NCBI GenBank assembly: GCA_027021285.1
Contig: JALUUP010000456.1
Location: forward strand, 1 to 7,194
Length of the DNA stretch: 7,194 nt
Direction of reading: 5' to 3'
Source of the DNA: Bacteroidota bacterium
GTDB lineage: Bacteria; Bacteroidota; Ignavibacteria; SZUA-365; JAADGX01
The notes beneath the pieces were generated by a model that had not been told where the DNA came from, did no database searches, and saw nothing but the letters and a program-made list of their open reading frames with translations. Shown piece after piece: positions 4,317 through 7,194 of the stretch. A program made the position numbers and the translations under genes. Positions within the stretch are counted from its first letter, which is position 1. Each line of letters opens with the position of its first letter.

Positions 4317-6953
4317 ATGCGGCAACTGGTTACCATCTTTCTTGTTCTTGGAAGTGTGTTTTCAACGGCGCGGGCGCAGGTCATCTACTGGCAGGAAAAC
4401 GGTGTTCCCGTCTGCACGGAGAAGGGGCTGCAACGACGCCCGGCGCTGATCTCCGACCGGAACGGCGGCGCGTTCATTACGTGGGAAGACTTCCGGCGCG
4501 GATCCCGCTCCGACATCTACGCGCAGCGAATCGACCGCGATGGCAACACGCTCTGGAAGGAGAACGGCATCGCGGTGTGCGAGGAAGCGGGAAACCAATA
4601 CCTGGCGGGGATTATTCCCGGCGAAAAAGGCGGAGCCATCATCGTATGGTGGGATCGGCGCGGATCATCGTACGACGTGTACGCGCAACGCCTCGCCCCG
4701 GATGGAAGCCTTGCGTGGACGCCCGCCTCGGGAAAGCCCGTCTGCGTCATGGCCGAGGATCAGTACCTTGCCTCCATTGTTCCGGACGATCACGGCGGTG
4801 TTATTGTTTTCTGGCAGGATCGCCGGAACGGTCCATCCGATATTTACGCCCAGCGTCTTGACCGCGAAGGAAACATCCTCTGGGCGGAGAACGGTATACC
4901 CGTTTCCACGTCGGCGGGAAAACAGCTCTATCCCCAGGCAACCCGTGACGGCTACGGCGGCGCGTTCGTCGTGTGGACCGACAAGCGCTCCGAGGACGAT
5001 ATCTACGCGCAGCGGGTGAACGCCGACGGCACCATTGCGTGGGACACGACCGGAGTTCCCATCGTGACTTTTCCGGGACGCCAGGTTCTTCCCCGCGTGG
5101 CCACGATAGGCACCGACCGGCTGATTGTCATTTACCTGGACTACGGCAGCGGCTCGGGAACCGACCTGGTCGCGCACATCGTGGATGGAGCGGGCAAGCT
5201 CCTGCTGGGCAAATACGGGAAAAAGCTGGCCCAATCCGAGGAATCCCAGGCCGGGCTGACGCTCGCGTCCGCGCCGAATGGCAGTGTCATCGCCGGATGG
5301 ACAGATTACAAGGGCGGTTCCACCACCGGAGATATCTACGTGCGCACCATCGATTCAACCGGGGTCGTCAACCAGATTCCGGTGGACGGAACCTCCATAA
5401 CCGCGGGCGCTCCGGACGCCCAGGAGAATCCGAGCATGGTAGGCGACGGATTCAACGGCGGATTCGTAACGTGGCAGGATCGTCGCAGCGGAAACGATTT
5501 CGATCTCTACATGCGAAGGTTCAATAACCGCGGCGCCATGTGGAAGAACCAGGGAGTGCTTCTGACCAGCGAATCCAGGAACCAATTGGCGCCCAGGGTA
5601 ATCGAAAGCGAAAAGGGAACAGCCATCATCGCCTGGTACGACGGGCGGGTGATGGACGGCGTTGCCGATATCTATGCCCAGCGCGTCGGATACACACCGT
5701 GGCTGGAGGCCCCGGAATCATTCCAAATGGATGACACCTGGCTGGGAAAATCCAGCCGCAGGATTTACACGTTGAAAAACAGCGGCGGCGATACACTCAG
5801 GATTTTCAACCTCAATTTCGCCGGCGGCAATACCAGGGATTTTTCCATCATCACAAATCTTTCGTATCCGATACTGCTCTCGATGGGAGAAAAGCTCGAT
5901 GTGGAATTAGAATTCTCGCCAACACGGGGAGGCGCCCGATCCACAAAAATCCGCCTCAATACGAATGCCCCCGGCTCGCCGCATTTCATCCCGCTCACCG
6001 GCATCGGTATTGAACCGAAAATCGAGATCACGCGGAATTTTTGTTCCTTTGGACTTCTTCGCATCGGACGGTACAAGGATTCCACGCTCAGCGGGTGGAT
6101 ACGCAGTTCCGGCACGGGAACGCTGCGTCTTGATTCCGCGTGGATCGACGGCGACTACCCCGAGTATTATTCCATCCTTTCACCCCCGTTCCCGGTTTCA
6201 CTCGCGCCCGATTCCGCGCTGAGGCTCACGGTTCGATTCACGCCCGGTTCACGGGGATTGAAGCGGGCGTCGTTGTTTATCCGTCACAACGCAGGTACGG
6301 AACCGGCCGAGATCAAACTCGCGGGTTCCGGGGATTTTGCGCGGCTGGTGTACGCTCCCGTATCCATCAATTATGGAAAGATTCCCCTGAACTGGGATCC
6401 TGGAAAGGAAATTACAATGACCGCGTCGGGTTCAATGGGACTTTCGATATATTCCATTTCACTCGTCGGCGCCGACACCGTGGACTTCCGGCTGGTGGGT
6501 GTTCGCTCATACGAGCTGGAAAACGGGCAAACGCACAGGGTGTGGGTGCATTACAATCCAAAGCGCCTCGGCGCCAGCATCGCCGCCCTGCGCATCGAAA
6601 CCGATGATCCCAACAGTCCCGCCGAAATTCCGCTCCGGGGGGAAGGCGACATCGTGAACAGCACGGAAAAACAAAACACGCCTTCGAGCTTCGATGTCTC
6701 GGTTTTCCCAAATCCAGCCTCCGCTACTACGGGTTCGGTCACAATTTCCGTTTCCGTACCTGCACGAAAAAAAGCCAGGCTCGTGTTGCGCGATCTTCTT
6801 GGGCGAGCAATCTCCCGGTCGCCGAAACGCCTATTTGACGGAGGCAAGCACACGATCATTATCCCATCGTCATCCTTGAACCCCGGAATATACTTTGCTG
6901 AACTTTCCTTTGAAAGACACCGCATCGTAAAACGGTTCACTGTCGTGCCGTGA
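4317..6953 (+). CDS. Secreted repeat protein: eight W-x-D/DIYAQR repeats, three ASH-like domains and a type IX secretion sorting domain
   Basis: The product has 878 residues. Residues 1-20 (MRQLVTIFLVLGSVFSTARA) form a Sec signal peptide with a likely A-R-A cut before Gln21. Residues 22-462 hold eight repeats whose W-x-D core starts at 56, 111, 166, 220, 273 (Tyr for Trp), 328, 386 and 440, a period of 53-58. The unit reads roughly GG-x-x-x-x-W-x-D-x-R-x-G-x-x-D-I-Y-A-Q-R...D-G...W...G-x-P-V. The chain enters at the end of one unit (V-I-Y-W-Q-E-N-G) and leaves in the first half of the last, as in a beta-propeller closed by its termini; this fold is inferred. Three ASH/choice-of-anchor-like beta-sandwiches follow (about 464-566, 567-672, 673-778), each ending near L-x-G-x-G. 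Residues 793-878 match a T9SS type A C-terminal domain: V-F-P-N-P (796-800), L-R-D-L-L-G-R (824-830), L-N-P-G-I-Y-F (854-860) and the final K-R-F-T-V-V-P. The protein should cross the outer membrane by T9SS and be released or surface-anchored. No catalytic motif is visible; binding or adhesion is a guess. It stands alone on its strand. Confidence 0.9.
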   Translation: MRQLVTIFLVLGSVFSTARAQVIYWQENGVPVCTEKGLQRRPALISDRNGGAFITWEDFRRGSRSDIYAQRIDRDGNTLWKENGIAVCEEAGNQYLAGIIPGEKGGAIIVWWDRRGSSYDVYAQRLAPDGSLAWTPASGKPVCVMAEDQYLASIVPDDHGGVIVFWQDRRNGPSDIYAQRLDREGNILWAENGIPVSTSAGKQLYPQATRDGYGGAFVVWTDKRSEDDIYAQRVNADGTIAWDTTGVPIVTFPGRQVLPRVATIGTDRLIVIYLDYGSGSGTDLVAHIVDGAGKLLLGKYGKKLAQSEESQAGLTLASAPNGSVIAGWTDYKGGSTTGDIYVRTIDSTGVVNQIPVDGTSITAGAPDAQENPSMVGDGFNGGFVTWQDRRSGNDFDLYMRRFNNRGAMWKNQGVLLTSESRNQLAPRVIESEKGTAIIAWYDGRVMDGVADIYAQRVGYTPWLEAPESFQMDDTWLGKSSRRIYTLKNSGGDTLRIFNLNFAGGNTRDFSIITNLSYPILLSMGEKLDVELEFSPTRGGARSTKIRLNTNAPGSPHFIPLTGIGIEPKIEITRNFCSFGLLRIGRYKDSTLSGWIRSSGTGTLRLDSAWIDGDYPEYYSILSPPFPVSLAPDSALRLTVRFTPGSRGLKRASLFIRHNAGTEPAEIKLAGSGDFARLVYAPVSINYGKIPLNWDPGKEITMTASGSMGLSIYSISLVGADTVDFRLVGVRSYELENGQTHRVWVHYNPKRLGASIAALRIETDDPNSPAEIPLRGEGDIVNSTEKQNTPSSFDVSVFPNPASATTGSVTISVSVPARKKARLVLRDLLGRAISRSPKRLFDGGKHTIIIPSSSLNPGIYFAELSFERHRIVKRFTVVP

Positions 6954-7022
6954 AGGAGAAACAGGGGGTTTTTAATTTTCGATTATCGATTCTCAATTTT
7001 GAATTATTGCGGAGATTTGGTT
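6954..7022. other. AT-rich spacer after the secreted-protein gene
   Basis: Base composition changes sharply from the GC-rich coding region. The near-repeats AATTTTCGATT (6974-6984) and AATTTTGAATT (6995-7005) flank ATCGATT. No stable hairpin followed by a T-run is visible, so no Rho-independent terminator for the upstream gene can be named. Confidence 0.4.
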
Positions 7023-7054
7023 AGAACGTTGGAACGTTAAAACGTTTGAACGTT
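7023..7054. repeat. Four AACGTT palindromes at exact 8-base spacing
   Basis: AACGTT occurs at 7025, 7033, 7041 and 7049, each preceded by a variable dinucleotide (AG, GG, AA, TG), so the unit is NNAACGTT. Each hexamer is self-complementary, and the array reads similarly on both strands. Weaker relatives (CCGTTGAAACG) follow near 7077. This is a short tandem repeat in non-coding DNA. Confidence 0.8.
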
Positions 7055-7116
7055 TTTCACTTCGCTGTTTAAAAAACCGTTGAAACGATTTGATTTTTCC
7101 CCCGGCTAACATTTTT

Positions 7117-7136
7117 CCCACGGATGAATCCGTGGG
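7117..7136. repeat. REP-like hairpin with arms CCCACGGAT / ATCCGTGGG
   Basis: The arms (7117-7125 and 7128-7136) are perfect reverse complements around GA; as RNA or single-stranded DNA it would be an 8-base stem with a TGAA loop. The arms are followed by CTGATGGAT. From memory, hairpins of the form CCCACGG...CCGTGGGCT are dispersed in genomes of this group and resemble REP elements mobilised by RAYT (IS200-like) transposases. No transposase gene is in the window. No T-run follows on either strand, so it does not look like a terminator. Confidence 0.65.
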
Positions 7137-7178
7137 CTGATGGATTTCTTTGGCCCGATAATACATACAACCATTGCC

Positions 7179-7194
7179 TGTCATTCCCGCGAAA
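7179..7194. repeat. Left arm of a probable GTCATTCCCGCGAAA-type palindromic repeat, cut by the window edge
   Basis: The last bases, TGTCATTCCCGCGAAA, match the first half of a widely dispersed intergenic palindrome in which ATTCCCGC, a short loop and GCGGGAAT pair. The second arm would lie beyond the window, so this is recognition from memory and is not proven by the sequence here. Confidence 0.4.

Noticed and set aside
4665..5234. 189-residue minus-strand ORF opposite the secreted-protein gene
   Set aside because: It lies wholly antisense to the repeat region of a well-supported gene, has no recognisable domain, and is the kind of shadow frame expected from GC-rich repeats.
4973..5527. 184-residue plus-strand ORF in another frame of the secreted-protein gene
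   Set aside because: It is Arg/Gly/His-rich, typical of a shifted GC-rich frame, and fully inside the real gene.
7023..7054. AACGTT array as a CRISPR
   Set aside because: The 8-base period with 6-base repeats and 2-base spacers is far too short for CRISPR repeats and spacers, and no cas gene is present.
7117..7136. Hairpin as a Rho-independent terminator of the secreted-protein gene
   Set aside because: The T-run precedes the stem on the plus strand, and CTGATGG follows it. It is also over 160 bases after the stop codon.
6993..7184. 63-residue minus-strand ORF
   Set aside because: It reads through the AACGTT array and the hairpin. Its K-R-S-N-V-L-T-F-Q-R-S-N segment is just the translated repeat, and there is no ribosome binding site.

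Overview
The window reads as part of the chromosome of a Gram-negative bacterium of the Bacteroidota/Ignavibacteriota/Kapabacteria (FCB) group. Three things point there. The plus-strand gene encodes a very large secreted protein ending in a type IX secretion system (T9SS) C-terminal sorting domain and carrying ASH-type (choice-of-anchor-like) beta-sandwiches. Two LPS-core-type glycosyltransferases imply an outer membrane. Mpl implies meso-diaminopimelate peptidoglycan. By eye the coding DNA is GC-rich, which fits high-GC members of this group better than classical Bacteroidia. The taxonomy is inference.

Minus strand, transcribed right to left from about 4070 to the left edge: a WaaE-like family 2 glycosyltransferase (3288-4070); a family 9 heptosyltransferase-like protein (2215-3291) whose ATG overlaps the previous stop by 4 bases; a 114-base gap; the murein-tripeptide ligase mpl (658-2100); a doubtful 62-residue ORF (452-640); and the N-terminal 127 residues of a saccharopine-dehydrogenase-like NAD(P) oxidoreductase (383 to beyond base 1). 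The common direction and short gaps suggest one envelope-biogenesis transcription unit, possibly with an internal promoter before mpl. The two transferases would extend a lipid-linked glycan such as LPS core. Mpl would return recycled murein tripeptide to UDP-MurNAc. The role of the oxidoreductase is unknown.

Plus strand: one gene (4317-6953, 878 residues) is divergent from the glycosyltransferases across a 246-base intergenic region that holds nested inverted repeats. Its product has a signal peptide, eight repeats of about 55 residues with a W-x-D-x-R...D-I-Y-A-Q-R core (probably a beta-propeller), three ASH-like domains and a T9SS sorting domain.

Right end (6954-7194): a non-coding, AT-rich stretch with several kinds of short repeat: four AACGTT palindromes at exact 8-base spacing, a REP-like hairpin with arms CCCACGGAT/ATCCGTGGG, and the left arm of an ATTCCCGCGAAA-type palindrome cut by the window edge. 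I saw no rRNA, tRNA, CRISPR array, insertion sequence or phage gene. I did not find a convincing new multi-gene system. The most unusual items are the secreted repeat protein, substitutions at usually conserved active-site positions in both glycosyltransferases, and the repeat-rich right end.
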